NCBI RefSeq assembly: GCF_000147815.2
Contig: NC_015957.1
Span: 4,154,001-4,218,000 of the forward strand
Source of the DNA: Streptomyces violaceusniger Tu 4113
Lineage (GTDB): Bacteria > Actinomycetota > Actinomycetes > Streptomycetales > Streptomycetaceae
Length of the DNA: 64,000 nt
Direction: 5' to 3'
Numbering within the stretch: position 1 is the first letter of the stretch; the number at the start of each line of letters is the position of its first letter. Made by a program: the position numbers and the translations under genes. Below the pieces are notes generated by a model. It was given only the letters and a program-made list of their open reading frames with translations, had not been told where the DNA came from and searched no databases. Positions 37,221 to 46,334 of the stretch are shown here, piece by piece.

Positions 37221-38435
37221 ATGGAGCTGCAGATCACCGCCACCTCGCCCGAGCATCCGGCGTCGCTGCTCGATCTGCCGTGGAACATCCCGCTGGAGCA
37301 GTGGCCGGAGGAGCACCTGGTCGCGCTGCCCCGGGGCATCTCCCGCCATGTCGTCCGCTTCGCGCAGGCGGGCGGCGAGATCGTCGCGGTCAAGGAGGTC
37401 GGCGAGTGGGCGGCGGTACGCGAGTACGGGCTGCTGCGCGACCTGGACCGGCTCGCGGTCCCCGCGGTGGACGCGCTCGCGGTGGTGACCGGGCGCACCG
37501 ACGAGCACGGCGAACCGCTGGAACCCGCGCTGATCACCCGCCATCTGGTGGGCTCGCAGCCGTACCGCTCGATGTTCCAGACGACCATGCGGCCGAGCAC
37601 CATCCGACGGCTGCTCGACGCGCTCGCCGTCCTGCTCGTGCGGTTGCATCTGGCCGGGTTCGCCTGGGGCGACTGCTCGCTGTCCAACACCCTCTTCCGG
37701 CGCGACGCGGGCGCGTACGCCGCCTATCTGGTCGACGCCGAGACCGGGCAGATCCAGCCGAAGCTCACCAGCGGCCAGCGGGATTACGACGTCGAGGTGG
37801 CGCGGGTGAACATCGCGGGCGAGCTGATGGACCTGGAGGCCGGCGGCTCCCTGCACCCCTCGGTCGACCCGGTGCTCTTCGGCGAGGCCATCGCCGAGCG
37901 CTACTGCGACCTGTGGCATGAGCTGACCCGCCAGTCGGTCTATCCGCTCGCCCAGCGCCACGCCATCGACCAGCGCGTCCGGCGCCTGAACGACCTCGGA
38001 TTCGACGTGGCGGAGATGCAGATCGAGCGCTCACCCGACGGCGACACCGTCACCTTCGTGCCCAAGGTCGTCGACGCGGGCCACCACCAGCGGCAGTTGC
38101 TGCGGCTGACCGGACTCGACGCCGAGGAGAACCAGGCCCGCAGCCTCCTGAACGACCTGGAGACCTGGATGGCCACACAGGACGACTACACGCCCGGCGA
38201 TCCGCTCGGCGCACGCCCGGAGGTGCTCGCCCACCGGTGGGTCCGTGATGTCTTCCGGCCCACCGTGCGGACCGTTCCCAAGGATCTGCGCGGTGTCACC
38301 GACACCGCGCAGATCTACTACGAACTCCTCGAACACCGCTGGCTGTTGTCCGAGCGGGCCGGGCGTGACGTGGGCCTGGAAGCCACCGTGGAGGACTACA
38401 TACGGACCGTCCTGGCGGACCGGCCGCACGGCTGA
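37221..38435 (+). CDS. DUF4032 domain protein, kinase-like fold
   Basis: 404 residues. The N-terminal half looks like a degenerate lipopolysaccharide/aminoglycoside kinase fold: VRFAQAGGEIVAVKEV (ATP-site Lys), HLAGFAWGDCSLSNTLF (catalytic loop; Asp and Asn present) and AYLVDAETGQ (in place of DFG). The C-terminal half, from about residue 250, is DUF4032. Found widely in actinobacteria; substrate unknown. It starts 30 nt after the TetR gene but has no obvious link to it. Confidence 0.88.
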   Translation: MELQITATSPEHPASLLDLPWNIPLEQWPEEHLVALPRGISRHVVRFAQAGGEIVAVKEVGEWAAVREYGLLRDLDRLAVPAVDALAVVTGRTDEHGEPLEPALITRHLVGSQPYRSMFQTTMRPSTIRRLLDALAVLLVRLHLAGFAWGDCSLSNTLFRRDAGAYAAYLVDAETGQIQPKLTSGQRDYDVEVARVNIAGELMDLEAGGSLHPSVDPVLFGEAIAERYCDLWHELTRQSVYPLAQRHAIDQRVRRLNDLGFDVAEMQIERSPDGDTVTFVPKVVDAGHHQRQLLRLTGLDAEENQARSLLNDLETWMATQDDYTPGDPLGARPEVLAHRWVRDVFRPTVRTVPKDLRGVTDTAQIYYELLEHRWLLSERAGRDVGLEATVEDYIRTVLADRPHG

Positions 38436-38561
38436 CCGCTCCGCGCCCCCCGGCCTCGGCGTCCTCGGACCGGCCGGGCCGCCGTGGGTCCCGCGGCGCC
38501 GCCCGCACACCTCTGCCGGGCCCTGTCCGCCGAAGGTCCGCCGGACCGGGCCCGGGGCGGG

Positions 38562-39716
38562 CTATCCCGCGGCGGCCGGCCGCGGTGGGAGCTCGAAGCG
38601 CAGCAGGGCCCCGGTCAGATGGGTGCGCAGCTCCGTCTCCGGCTCGATATGGCGGATCTCGCCCCCGTCGTCAATGACGGTTTCGGTCAGCGCATCGATG
38701 ATGTCGGGGACCTCGCGCAGCGGATCGCCGCACAGCGGACAGCTCTCGCCCGAGCGCGCGAGGAGCCCGTCCCGGTCGCAGACGACCCCGGGGGCGGCCG
38801 CCTCCTCGTCCGCCGCCAGTGTGCCGACTGCGGCCAGCGACGCCGCCCACAGCGTCTCGTCCAGCCCCACGGCGCTCGGCGGCCGCCCGGCCGCCTTGGC
38901 CTCCAGGATGTCGCCCACGAGCTGCCGTTGTTCCTGGTGGGCGTGGTCGGAGACGATCTTCTGCACCCGGTTCCTGATGTCCGCGGGGGTCGCGGTCTCA
39001 CGGTCGACGGTGAAGTCGCCGATCAGCCGGTCCCGCAGGTCACGGGGGAGGAACTGAAGGAAGTTCGGCACCTCGTAGGAGTGCCCGCCGACCACGAGCA
39101 CATCGAAGGCCCGCCTCCCGAACAGTTGCCTGAGCTCGCCGACGAGCTTCCGGAAGTGGCGTTTGCTCAGCTCATCGGCCTTGTTGCGGACCCTGTCCTC
39201 GGCGAGCCCCGCAGCGTAGTCCGGCTTGCGCAGCGTACGGTCGCGGATCGCCTTCAGCTCCCGGGCCTGGTCGAGGTAGTGCTCCCAGATCTGGCCGGTC
39301 CCCCGGTCCACGATGACGGCGCAGGCGCGGTCGTACTCATCCAGCACGGCCAGCATGGGGCGGACGTAGGGATCGGAGTCCACCACGATGCGCTCGCGGG
39401 TGGGGCGCGGCAGCCACACCTGCTCGTACACGTCCTTGCCGCTGCAGGCGAAGACGGCGACGGCGCCGGGCTGGTGCGGCTCGAAGGCCAGCGACTTCTC
39501 CAGCTTCACGATGTCCTCGCGGAGCGAGAGTCGCGCGGCATGATCGAGCGAGCTGTCCAGTGAGAGCGGCCGGATGCCGTCCAGCAGACTGGCCACCCGG
39601 GTCATGAATGTGCTGCGGCCGGGCTGCTCGGGCAGCACGGGGACGTAGAGGGACACACACGGAAGACCGTTCCCGCTCAACCGCAGGACCCGGTCGACCT
39701 GCTCTTGCGTGATCAT
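38562..39716 (-). CDS. Bacterial eRF1-like (baeRF) family protein
   Basis: 384 residues resembling the bacterial archaeo-eukaryotic release factor families: CVSLYVPVLPEQPGRSTF at the start, a middle domain (AVIVDRGTGQIWEHYLDQ, HFRKLVGELRQLF, FDVLVVGGHSYEVPNFLQFLP), and a C-terminal segment with a short CxxC (ESCPLCGDPL), possibly half of a zinc site. Related proteins are thought to act on ribosomes or tRNA, but the bacterial ones are uncharacterised. The gene is monocistronic. Confidence 0.78.
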   Translation of the reverse strand: MITQEQVDRVLRLSGNGLPCVSLYVPVLPEQPGRSTFMTRVASLLDGIRPLSLDSSLDHAARLSLREDIVKLEKSLAFEPHQPGAVAVFACSGKDVYEQVWLPRPTRERIVVDSDPYVRPMLAVLDEYDRACAVIVDRGTGQIWEHYLDQARELKAIRDRTLRKPDYAAGLAEDRVRNKADELSKRHFRKLVGELRQLFGRRAFDVLVVGGHSYEVPNFLQFLPRDLRDRLIGDFTVDRETATPADIRNRVQKIVSDHAHQEQRQLVGDILEAKAAGRPPSAVGLDETLWAASLAAVGTLAADEEAAAPGVVCDRDGLLARSGESCPLCGDPLREVPDIIDALTETVIDDGGEIRHIEPETELRTHLTGALLRFELPPRPAAAG

Positions 39717-40232
39717 GGCCGCTCCTCGCCGCGACGGTGAGCCTCACTGCGCCTCATTCCAGGTAACGCGGTGGTCGCGGGAGAGGCAAACGCAACCCGG
39801 GAATCGACTCGTAACCGAGTTCAGGTTGGGACTATTGCTCAGGGGGAATGGACGCGGTGTTACCGCGATTCCTCGGAGAGGCTTTCCTTCTGGATTGAAC
39901 CGAACTCATGTCGGCCCCCGGTCGGCGACACCATGCTCGGCACGATGGAGCGGCCGCTCGAGGACAACACCGCCGCCGTCACCGGTACGGACGAGGTGCG
40001 GGAGAACCTCCGCCGGGCCGTGGAGGCGCGTATCCGCTGCCATGCCCGGCATCGGCCATCGGCTGGAGGCGTTCGACGGCAACCGCGAGAATCGGCAGCC
40101 TGGAAGAGCCCGGCCAGGAGCGGGGCCGCGACGTGGCACCTGCGAGCGCGGGTTCCGCGAACCACCTACGGCGATATCGCCGCCCCGTGCGTCGTCAGGG
40201 CGGCCACCCCGTGACCCCGGCCGGGCGGGCGC
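39717..40232. other. Gene-poor stretch with a possible relic of an alkyltransferase gene
   Basis: No intact gene is supported in about 515 nt. One plus-strand frame near its end (about 40148-40180) reads VPRTTYGDIAA, like the TTTYGDIAA segment of O6-alkylguanine-DNA alkyltransferases, but the PCHR active-site motif is absent and flanking residues do not fit. A decayed ogt remnant is possible; chance is also possible. Confidence 0.3.
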
Positions 40233-40988
40233 TCAGGACTGCGCGGTCAGCACCTTCCGGATGGACGCGATGACGCGCGGAGCCTCGTCGTTGAGGTAGA
40301 AGTGGCCGCCGGAGTAGACCTGGAGGTCGAAGCCACCGGTGGTGTGCTCGCCCCAGGCGCGGGCCTCCTCGACGCTCGCCTTGGGGTCGTCGTCCCCCAC
40401 ATGCGCGTGGATGGGCGTCGCCAGCCGCGGGCCGGACGTGTAGCGGTAGGTCTCGGCCGCCTTGTAGTCGCTGCGGATCGCGGGCAGCACCATCCGGAGG
40501 ACCTCGTCGTCGCCCAGGAGTTGGGTGTCGGTCCCGGCGAGCGCCTTCACCTCGGCGATCAGCCCGTCGTCGTCGCGGAGGTGGACGGACTCGTCACGGT
40601 GGCAGGAGGGGGCGCGCCGCCCCGAGGCGAACAGCACCACCGGCACCACGCCCTTCTGCTCCAGGCGCAGGGCGACCTCGAAGGCGAGGGTGGCGCCCAT
40701 GCTGTGGCCGAAAAGCGCCACCGGCTTGTCCGTGAAGGGCAGCAGCTCCGGCACCAGCGCGTCGGCCAGCTCGGGGATGGTGTCTATGCACTTCTCGTTG
40801 CGCCGGTCCTGGCGCCCCGGGTACTGCACGGCGAGCACATCGACCGTGGGCGAGAGCGCCTTGGAGACGGGGAAGTAGTAGGAGGCGGACCCGCCGGCGT
40901 GGGGCAGGCAGATGAGTCGCGTCGCCGCGGCCGGCGCGGGGTGGAACTGCCTGATCCACAGGCTTGTGCCGGTGGGGTTTGCGGTCAC
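40233..40988 (-). CDS. Type II thioesterase (alpha/beta hydrolase)
   Basis: 251 residues: LICLPHAGGSASYYF near the N-terminus, nucleophile Ser in FGHSMGATLAFEVA, and His in YSGGHFYLND close to the end, all typical of stand-alone thioesterases that clear misprimed acyl carriers in PKS/NRPS systems. No synthase lies next to it; the only PKS in the window ends 13 kb away and lacks its own thioesterase. It could serve that PKS or another cluster outside the window. Confidence 0.92.
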   Translation of the reverse strand: MTANPTGTSLWIRQFHPAPAAATRLICLPHAGGSASYYFPVSKALSPTVDVLAVQYPGRQDRRNEKCIDTIPELADALVPELLPFTDKPVALFGHSMGATLAFEVALRLEQKGVVPVVLFASGRRAPSCHRDESVHLRDDDGLIAEVKALAGTDTQLLGDDEVLRMVLPAIRSDYKAAETYRYTSGPRLATPIHAHVGDDDPKASVEEARAWGEHTTGGFDLQVYSGGHFYLNDEAPRVIASIRKVLTAQS

Positions 40989-41149
40989 GTGATGTCCTTT
41001 CGCGCCGTTCGTGCTACGGCGGCTGTCGTGTGGCTGTCGCGCGCGTGCCTCGGGTCGCGCGGAGACCAGTAGACCACCCTGCCGGACCGGTCCGACCTGC
41101 GACCACCCCTATTTCGGACCGGAGTCCCCTAGTATTTCTCTCGTGTCGG

Positions 41150-42019
41150 TCATGGGCGGGGCGCGGTGAGTCCGCCCCGTTCGGCGGTCCGCAGGGCCAG
41201 GGCCGCCAGCGCCTCGGGGGCGCCGGCCTGACCGCGGACGCCCGGGAAGGCATTGATGTCCACGATCAGCGGGGCGCCGCCACCCGCGTCGATCAGATCC
41301 ACGCCGTAGACGTCCAGCGAGAACACCGGACCGACGCGGCGCACCGGATCCAGCCAGCCGGGCGGCAGCGCGTCCAGGGCGAGCGGCAGGCTCGGGCCGC
41401 GGCCGCCGGCCGCCAGTTCCGACCGGCGCAGCGCGGCGAACACCCGGCCCGCGATCACCCACAGCTTGTGGTCCCAGCCGTCGTTCGGGGTGAAGTCCTG
41501 CACCACCACGGGCTCATCCCCCCAGTCGGCGCTCAGGGCGCGCAGCCGTGCGGTGTCGTCGACGCGGGCCACCAGATCGTGACGGCGGCTGTGGCGGCTC
41601 TTGACGACGACAGGGCGAGGCAGCCGCTCCGCCGTCAGCCCGGCGAGTGAGGCCACGGTACGGGTGGGGGCGAACGGCAGACCGGCGCGGAGCGCCAGTT
41701 CGGCCATCGCCGTCCGGTCCTGGCACAGCGCGGTGGCCGCCGCGGAGTTCACCACCGGGGCGCCGCGCCGCTCCAGGGACCGGGCGAGCGCCAGCGCACG
41801 CGGCGTCCGGGCTTTGAGCAGATAGACATCGGCGAGTTCCCCGGGGTCGGCCGGGTCTTCTCCGGGGCCGGCCAGGTCTCCGGGAAAGACCGGGCCCCGC
41901 GCCCCGGCCCCGTGGCCGCCCGGGTCGAGCGCCACCACCTCATGGCGGGGCGTCAGCAACCCCGTGGTGTCGGCGAGGAGTTGATGGCCGGGGTCGGCGG
42001 TGATCAGACCGATCCTCAT
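41150..42019 (-). CDS. ATP-grasp enzyme, ITPK/RimK-like (second of a tandem pair)
   Basis: 289 residues. N-terminal Rossmann-like half (RIGLITADPGHQLLADTTG), ATP-binding strand RPVVVKSRHSRRHDLVAR, and metal-binding VYGVDLIDAGGGAPLIVDINAFPG. The DINAFPG ending is the form seen in inositol phosphate kinase-like and amide-ligase ATP-grasp proteins. The ATG at 42019 is 52 nt past the upstream paralogue and has only a weak ribosome site. Substrate unknown; two adjacent ATP-grasp proteins suggest successive ligations or a heterodimer. Confidence 0.85.
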   Translation of the reverse strand: MRIGLITADPGHQLLADTTGLLTPRHEVVALDPGGHGAGARGPVFPGDLAGPGEDPADPGELADVYLLKARTPRALALARSLERRGAPVVNSAAATALCQDRTAMAELALRAGLPFAPTRTVASLAGLTAERLPRPVVVKSRHSRRHDLVARVDDTARLRALSADWGDEPVVVQDFTPNDGWDHKLWVIAGRVFAALRRSELAAGGRGPSLPLALDALPPGWLDPVRRVGPVFSLDVYGVDLIDAGGGAPLIVDINAFPGVRGQAGAPEALAALALRTAERGGLTAPRP

Positions 42020-42041
42020 CGGCCGCCGCTCACCGTCGCGT

Positions 42042-42096
42042 TCATAGCCGACCCGTGGCCACGGCCCGCGGTCATATCCGGCCCGTGGCCACGGCC
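42042..42096. repeat. 30-bp-period duplication across the end of the upstream ATP-grasp gene
   Basis: Two 25-nt copies at 42042-42066 and 42072-42096 differ at two positions; each contains the palindromic GGCCGTGGCCACGGCC-like core and a TCATA (TGA on the minus strand). The second copy is the 3' end of the upstream gene with its stop codon; the first fills the gap between the two genes. Confidence 0.85.
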
Positions 42097-42974
42097 GGGA
42101 GCGGCTCCGGAGCCAGTACCGGCTCGGTGAGGGCACCGACGAGCGCCGTCCCGGACCGGGCACCGCCCCTGCGCGCCAACTCCAGCACCGCACGTCCCAC
42201 CCGGGCCGGCGCGTCCGGCACCTCCTTGAAGCTGGGGAAGTCGTTCACATCGACGACCACCGGCCCGTCCGGGCCCAGCAGCACATCCACCCCGTACAGA
42301 TCGAGGCCGTAGACCGCACCCACCTCGGCGGCGATGGCCGCCACTTCGGCGGACAGCCGTACCCGACGGCCGCGTGCGCCCCCGTCGGGGCCGAGCGGTG
42401 AGCTCCGCTCGGTCGCGTGCAACTCCCCGTCCACGCAGTACACCTTGAGATCGATGCCCGAATTCGGCACATAGGGCTGGGCGATGAGCATGCCCTCCAC
42501 GGCCAGTTCGGCGCGCAGCGCCCGCAGCCGGTCCGGTGTCGGCACCAGCCGCACGGCCCGCCCGGAGCTGCCGTCCGCGGGCTTGACCACCAGGGGGAAC
42601 TCGGCCTCCGGTATCTCCTCCAGCGCCTCGGGCCGGGCCGCCGCGTAGGTGGGCGGCAACGGCAGCCCCCGGCTGCGCCCGATGGCGGCGGCCAGCGCCT
42701 TGTCCCGTACGCCGCGGATGGCGCGGGCGTCGTTCACGGTGGTCAGCCCGACCGCCGACGCGGCCTCCAGCAGCGTCAGCCCGGGGCCTCCGGACACCGT
42801 CTTGAGCACCCAGGCGTCATGGCTGCCCGCCCGCACCGCATCGGACATCCGCAGCAGGGAAGTGCCCGGCCGGACCACGTCCACCTGGTGGCCCCAGGCG
42901 GAGAGCTGACGGATCACCTCACGGGGCATCCCGTCATGGCGATAGCGCTCCTCCACCAGAAAGCAGAGTCTCAT
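42072..42974 (-). CDS. ATP-grasp enzyme, ITPK/RimK-like (first of a tandem pair)
   Basis: 300 residues. RLCFLVEERYRHDGMPREVI at the start, FPLVVKPADGSSGRAVRLV for ATP binding, LIAQPYVPNSGIDLKVYCVDG, and LYGVDVLLGPDGPVVVDVNDFPSFKEVP for metal binding. The layout matches the downstream gene, so the pair probably arose by duplication and diverged. No precursor-peptide gene was recognised around them. Function unknown. Confidence 0.87.
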   Translation of the reverse strand: MRLCFLVEERYRHDGMPREVIRQLSAWGHQVDVVRPGTSLLRMSDAVRAGSHDAWVLKTVSGGPGLTLLEAASAVGLTTVNDARAIRGVRDKALAAAIGRSRGLPLPPTYAAARPEALEEIPEAEFPLVVKPADGSSGRAVRLVPTPDRLRALRAELAVEGMLIAQPYVPNSGIDLKVYCVDGELHATERSSPLGPDGGARGRRVRLSAEVAAIAAEVGAVYGLDLYGVDVLLGPDGPVVVDVNDFPSFKEVPDAPARVGRAVLELARRGGARSGTALVGALTEPVLAPEPLPAVATGRI

Positions 42975-43140
42975 CGGCCTTCTTCCTCGTCACCGGACAG
43001 GTTCCCGGGCCGCTGCCGAGAGTGTCCGGCGCGCCATGGCTTCCCAGGATGTCATCCGCCGTTCTTTTACGATCCCCTGGGCCAACCCATGGGTGTCAGT
43101 GGCCTGTTTATCGGGCTAAGGGTCCTTTACTCTGCTGAGC

Positions 43141-44277
43141 ATGATGCTGACGCGCAGGGAACGGGAGATCCTCGTGCTGCTGCGGCGGGACCCGCTGGCC
43201 GGGGCCCAGTCCATCGCCGACGCCCTCGGGACCACCCGGGCCGCGGTCAACGTCCATCTCTCCAACCTGGGCAAGAAGGGCGCCATCCTGGGGCGCGGCT
43301 ACATCCTGCGCCAGGAACACGCGGTGGTGGTCATCGGCGGCGCCAACGTGGACATCAAGGTGCGCAGCCTCGCACCCGTCGCGTACCGCACCAGCAATCC
43401 GGGCCGGTCCCACACCAGCCCCGGCGGGGTCGCCCGCAACGTCGCCGAGAACCTCGCCCGGCTGGGCACCCCCACCCATCTCATCGCCGCCGTGGGTCAG
43501 GACGCGGCGGGGGAGCGGCTGCTGACCGAGACCCAGGCCGCGGGCGTGCGCATCGACCATGTGCACCGCGGCCCGCACCCCACCGGTACCTACACGGCGG
43601 TGCTGGACGCCGACGGCGATCTGGTCGTGGCCATCGCCGACATGGCCGCCACCGACGCGCTCAGCCCCGAGCATCTGCACGCCGCGCGTGAGCTCATCGG
43701 CCACGCCGGTCTGCTGGTGCTGGACGGGAACCTCTCCCCGCGGGTGCTCTCGTACGTCCTGGACATCGCCGCCGCCACCGGCGTCCAGACCCTGATCGAC
43801 CCGGTGAGCGTCCCCAAGGCGGCGCTGCTCGCCCCGCTGTTCGCCACCGGGCGGCCGGTCTTCGCCGTCACGCCGAACGTGGCGGAGCTGGGCGCGCTCA
43901 CCGGCCGGGACCTCGATGAGGACGCCGCCGCGGACGACCCGGAGCTGATCCGGGCCGTGGCCGTCCTCCATGAGCGCGGCGTGCGGCATGTGTGGGTGCG
44001 GCTCGGTGCGCGCGGCTCCCTGCTGAGCACCCTCGACGAGAGCCGGGTGCCGCTGGAGGCGCCACCGGCCGAGGTGCACGACGTCACCGGGGCCGGCGAC
44101 GCGATGCTCGGCGCGTTCGCGCACGCCCTGCTCGGTGGCGCCGACCCGGTCGACGCCGCCCGCTACGGCCACGCCGCCGCCGCGTTGACCGTGGCCACCC
44201 CCGCCACCGTACGACCCGACCTGACCCCGCGTCTGATCGAGGACGCGCTCAACGCACCGCTGCGGAGGACCACATGA
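43141..44277 (+). CDS. psuK: Pseudouridine kinase with N-terminal HTH (PfkB family)
   Basis: 378 residues. Residues 1-55 are a winged-helix DNA-binding domain (TRREREILVLLRRDPLAGAQ; GTTRAAVNVHLSNLGKKG); the rest is a PfkB sugar kinase: VVVIGGANVDIKVRS, SPGGVARNVAENLARLG, ITP-type VTPNVAELGALTGR and the catalytic DVTGAGDAMLGAF. It ends ATGA-coupled with psuG, which fixes the function: phosphorylation of pseudouridine to its 5'-phosphate. The HTH may make it its own regulator. Start ATG at 43141 with a weak GAG nearby. Confidence 0.9.
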   Translation: MMLTRREREILVLLRRDPLAGAQSIADALGTTRAAVNVHLSNLGKKGAILGRGYILRQEHAVVVIGGANVDIKVRSLAPVAYRTSNPGRSHTSPGGVARNVAENLARLGTPTHLIAAVGQDAAGERLLTETQAAGVRIDHVHRGPHPTGTYTAVLDADGDLVVAIADMAATDALSPEHLHAARELIGHAGLLVLDGNLSPRVLSYVLDIAAATGVQTLIDPVSVPKAALLAPLFATGRPVFAVTPNVAELGALTGRDLDEDAAADDPELIRAVAVLHERGVRHVWVRLGARGSLLSTLDESRVPLEAPPAEVHDVTGAGDAMLGAFAHALLGGADPVDAARYGHAAAALTVATPATVRPDLTPRLIEDALNAPLRRTT

Positions 44278-45197
44278 CCACGCCCCACCCCCGGCTGACC
44301 CTCACCGAGGAGGTCGCGGAGGCCCTGCGCGACGGCCGCCCCGTGGTCGCTCTGGAATCCACGATCATCAGCCACGGCATGCCGTATCCGCAGAACGTCG
44401 AGATGGCCACCGAGGTCGAGGAGATCATCCGCGCCGAGGGGGCGGTCCCCGCCACCATCGCCGTCCTCCACGGCACGCCACGGGCCGGCCTGGACCGGGC
44501 CGCTCTCGAACTGCTCGCCACCAGCCCCGACGTCGGCAAGGTCAGCGTGCGCGACCTCGCCCATGTCATCGCGCGCGGCGGCCACGGCGCCACCACAGTG
44601 GCGTCCACGATGCGGCTCGCCGCGCTCGCCGGGATCCGGGTCTTCGTCACCGGTGGCATCGGTGGAGTGCACCGGGGAGCGGAGCACTCCTTCGACATCA
44701 GCGCGGATCTCACCGAACTCGCCACCACCCCGGTGGCCGTCATCAGCGCCGGGGTCAAGAGCATCCTCGACATCGGACTGACCCTGGAGAAGCTGGAGAC
44801 CCTGGGCGTTCCGGTGCTCACCTACGGCACCGACGACTTCCCCGCCTTCTACTCGCGGGTGAGCGGCTTCCGCTCCCCGCTGCGCGTCGACTCACCCGAG
44901 GAGATCGCCGCCACCATGCGCGCCCAGTGGGAGCTGGGCATGACGGCGGGGCTGAGCATCGCCAATCCGGTGCCCGAGGCCGAGGAGATCCCCGCCGAGC
45001 GGATCGACGGCATCATCGAGCAGGCCCTCGCCGAGATGGCGGAGGCGGGAATCGGCGGCAAGGACGCGACCCCGTATCTGCTGGGCCGGATCGTCGAGTT
45101 GACCAAGGGGGAGAGTCTGCGCACCAATATCGCCCTCGTCAAGAACAACGCGCGCCTCGGGGCGCGGATCGCGATCCACCACGCCCGTACGCACTGA
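44274..45197 (+). CDS. psuG: Pseudouridine-5'-phosphate glycosidase
   Basis: 307 residues, close to the whole family. Signatures: VALESTIISHGMPYPQN (active-site Glu), ATTVASTMRLAALAGI, VFVTGGIGGVHRGAE, VISAGVKSILDI (the Lys that attacks C1') and LSIANPVP. It splits pseudouridine 5'-phosphate to uracil and ribose 5-phosphate. Its ATG overlaps the psuK stop by four bases. Together the two genes form a complete pseudouridine degradation operon. Confidence 0.96.
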   Translation: MTTPHPRLTLTEEVAEALRDGRPVVALESTIISHGMPYPQNVEMATEVEEIIRAEGAVPATIAVLHGTPRAGLDRAALELLATSPDVGKVSVRDLAHVIARGGHGATTVASTMRLAALAGIRVFVTGGIGGVHRGAEHSFDISADLTELATTPVAVISAGVKSILDIGLTLEKLETLGVPVLTYGTDDFPAFYSRVSGFRSPLRVDSPEEIAATMRAQWELGMTAGLSIANPVPEAEEIPAERIDGIIEQALAEMAEAGIGGKDATPYLLGRIVELTKGESLRTNIALVKNNARLGARIAIHHARTH

Positions 45198-45203
45198 CCG
45201 CGA

Positions 45204-45255
45204 CGGCCCGGACCTGCCCGGACCTCCGCCGGGATGGAGGACGGCCGCCGGGCCG
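45204..45255. terminator. Branched hairpin between psuG and the PhzF-like gene
   Basis: Outer arms CGGCCCGG (45204-45211) and CCGGGCCG (45248-45255) enclose a smaller CCTCC/GGAGG hairpin. It lies between convergent genes and could terminate both. No T-run. Confidence 0.45.
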
Positions 45256-45273
45256 ACTCGTCTCCGCGAGGGC

Positions 45274-45933
45274 CTACAGCGAGCGGACCTCGGCGATCTC
45301 GACCCGGCCACCGATCTCGATGGAGCCGTCTGGCAGGGGACCGGTCAGAATCTGCGACCCCACGCCCTGGGTGATGTTGAGGGCACGGCCCAGCTCGCCC
45401 GAGAGAACCAGGGCGGCGGCGCCGGTGGCTTCGTCCTCCACGATCCCGTCCCCGCGGCGGGGGAACGCCCGCGCCCGCACCCGGCCCGCCGCCTCGTCCT
45501 GCCACGCCCAGGCGTACAGCCAGCCTTCGCCCTCGGGAGGGGTGGGCAGGGCCTCGACCTCCTCCGGGGAGGCGTACTGCTGGGTGCGCCGCCCGGCCGC
45601 CCAGGCGGGCCGGCCGGTGATCCAGGTGAACTCGCCGTCCTGCCGGGCGGGAACCTCACCGGCGGGCGGCAGCAGCTCGGGCAGGTCCAGCAGCCAGGCG
45701 GTGCCCACCAGCGGATGGCCCGCGAAGGGCAGCCGGACGCTCGGGGTGTAGATGTCGACGACGCCGCGCTCCGGGTCGTCCACGAACACGGTCTCGCTGA
45801 ACCCCAGCCCGGCGGCGACCCGCTGCCGCTCCGCCTCGCCGACCACGGCGGCGCCGTCCCGCACCACGCCGAGTTCATTGCCACCGCGGCCGTAGGGCCC
45901 GCAGAACACCTTGAGCACGTCCAGATCCGTCAC
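45274..45933 (-). CDS. PhzF-family protein (short form)
   Basis: 219 residues from the GTG at 45933, whose product begins TDLDVLKVFCGP; a TTG at 45945 is an alternative and neither has a good ribosome site. PhzF features: GGNELGVV, the active-site Glu in GLGFSETVFV, VRLPFAGHPLVGTAWLL, and EDEATGAAALVLSGELGR. At about 220 residues it is shorter than the usual 260-300. PhzF relatives are isomerases or epimerases; the substrate here is unknown. Confidence 0.87.
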   Translation of the reverse strand: MTDLDVLKVFCGPYGRGGNELGVVRDGAAVVGEAERQRVAAGLGFSETVFVDDPERGVVDIYTPSVRLPFAGHPLVGTAWLLDLPELLPPAGEVPARQDGEFTWITGRPAWAAGRRTQQYASPEEVEALPTPPEGEGWLYAWAWQDEAAGRVRARAFPRRGDGIVEDEATGAAALVLSGELGRALNITQGVGSQILTGPLPDGSIEIGGRVEIAEVRSL

Positions 45934-45986
45934 CTGGGCATTCAAGCACGGGCACGCTTGTCGGTGGGGTGTTCTACGGTCGGGCC

Positions 45987-46313
45987 ATGACCACCTCCGA
46001 CGATGTCCGTGCCGTCGCCCTGTCGCTGCCGGAGACCACAGAGAAGATCGCCTGGTCGATGCCCACCTTCCGGGTCGCCGGGAAGATGTTCGCCACCTTG
46101 CCCGAGGACGAGACCTCGATGGCCGTCAGATGTCCCAAGGAGGAGCGGAAGGAGTTGGTGCTGGCGGAGCCGGAGAAGTTCTGGGTCGCCGCCCATGAGG
46201 CGAGTTCGGCCTGGGTGCGGGTGCGGCTCGCCGCGCTGGAGGACGTCGATGAGCTGCGGGACATCCTGCTGGACTCCTGGCGGCAGGCCGCACCGGCCGC
46301 GCTGCTCGAATGA
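45987..46313 (+). CDS. MmcQ/YjbR family protein
   Basis: 108 residues: DDVRAVALSLPETTEKIAWSMPTFRVAGKMFATL, then KEERKELVLAEPEKFWVAAH and WVRVRLAALEDVDELRDILLDSW, a clear match to the CyaY-like MmcQ/YjbR fold. Possible DNA-binding role is suggested for relatives but unproven. Divergent from the PhzF gene with a 53-nt gap. Confidence 0.92.
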   Translation: MTTSDDVRAVALSLPETTEKIAWSMPTFRVAGKMFATLPEDETSMAVRCPKEERKELVLAEPEKFWVAAHEASSAWVRVRLAALEDVDELRDILLDSWRQAAPAALLE

Positions 46314-46334
46314 TCACACCACGGCGACCGGCAA

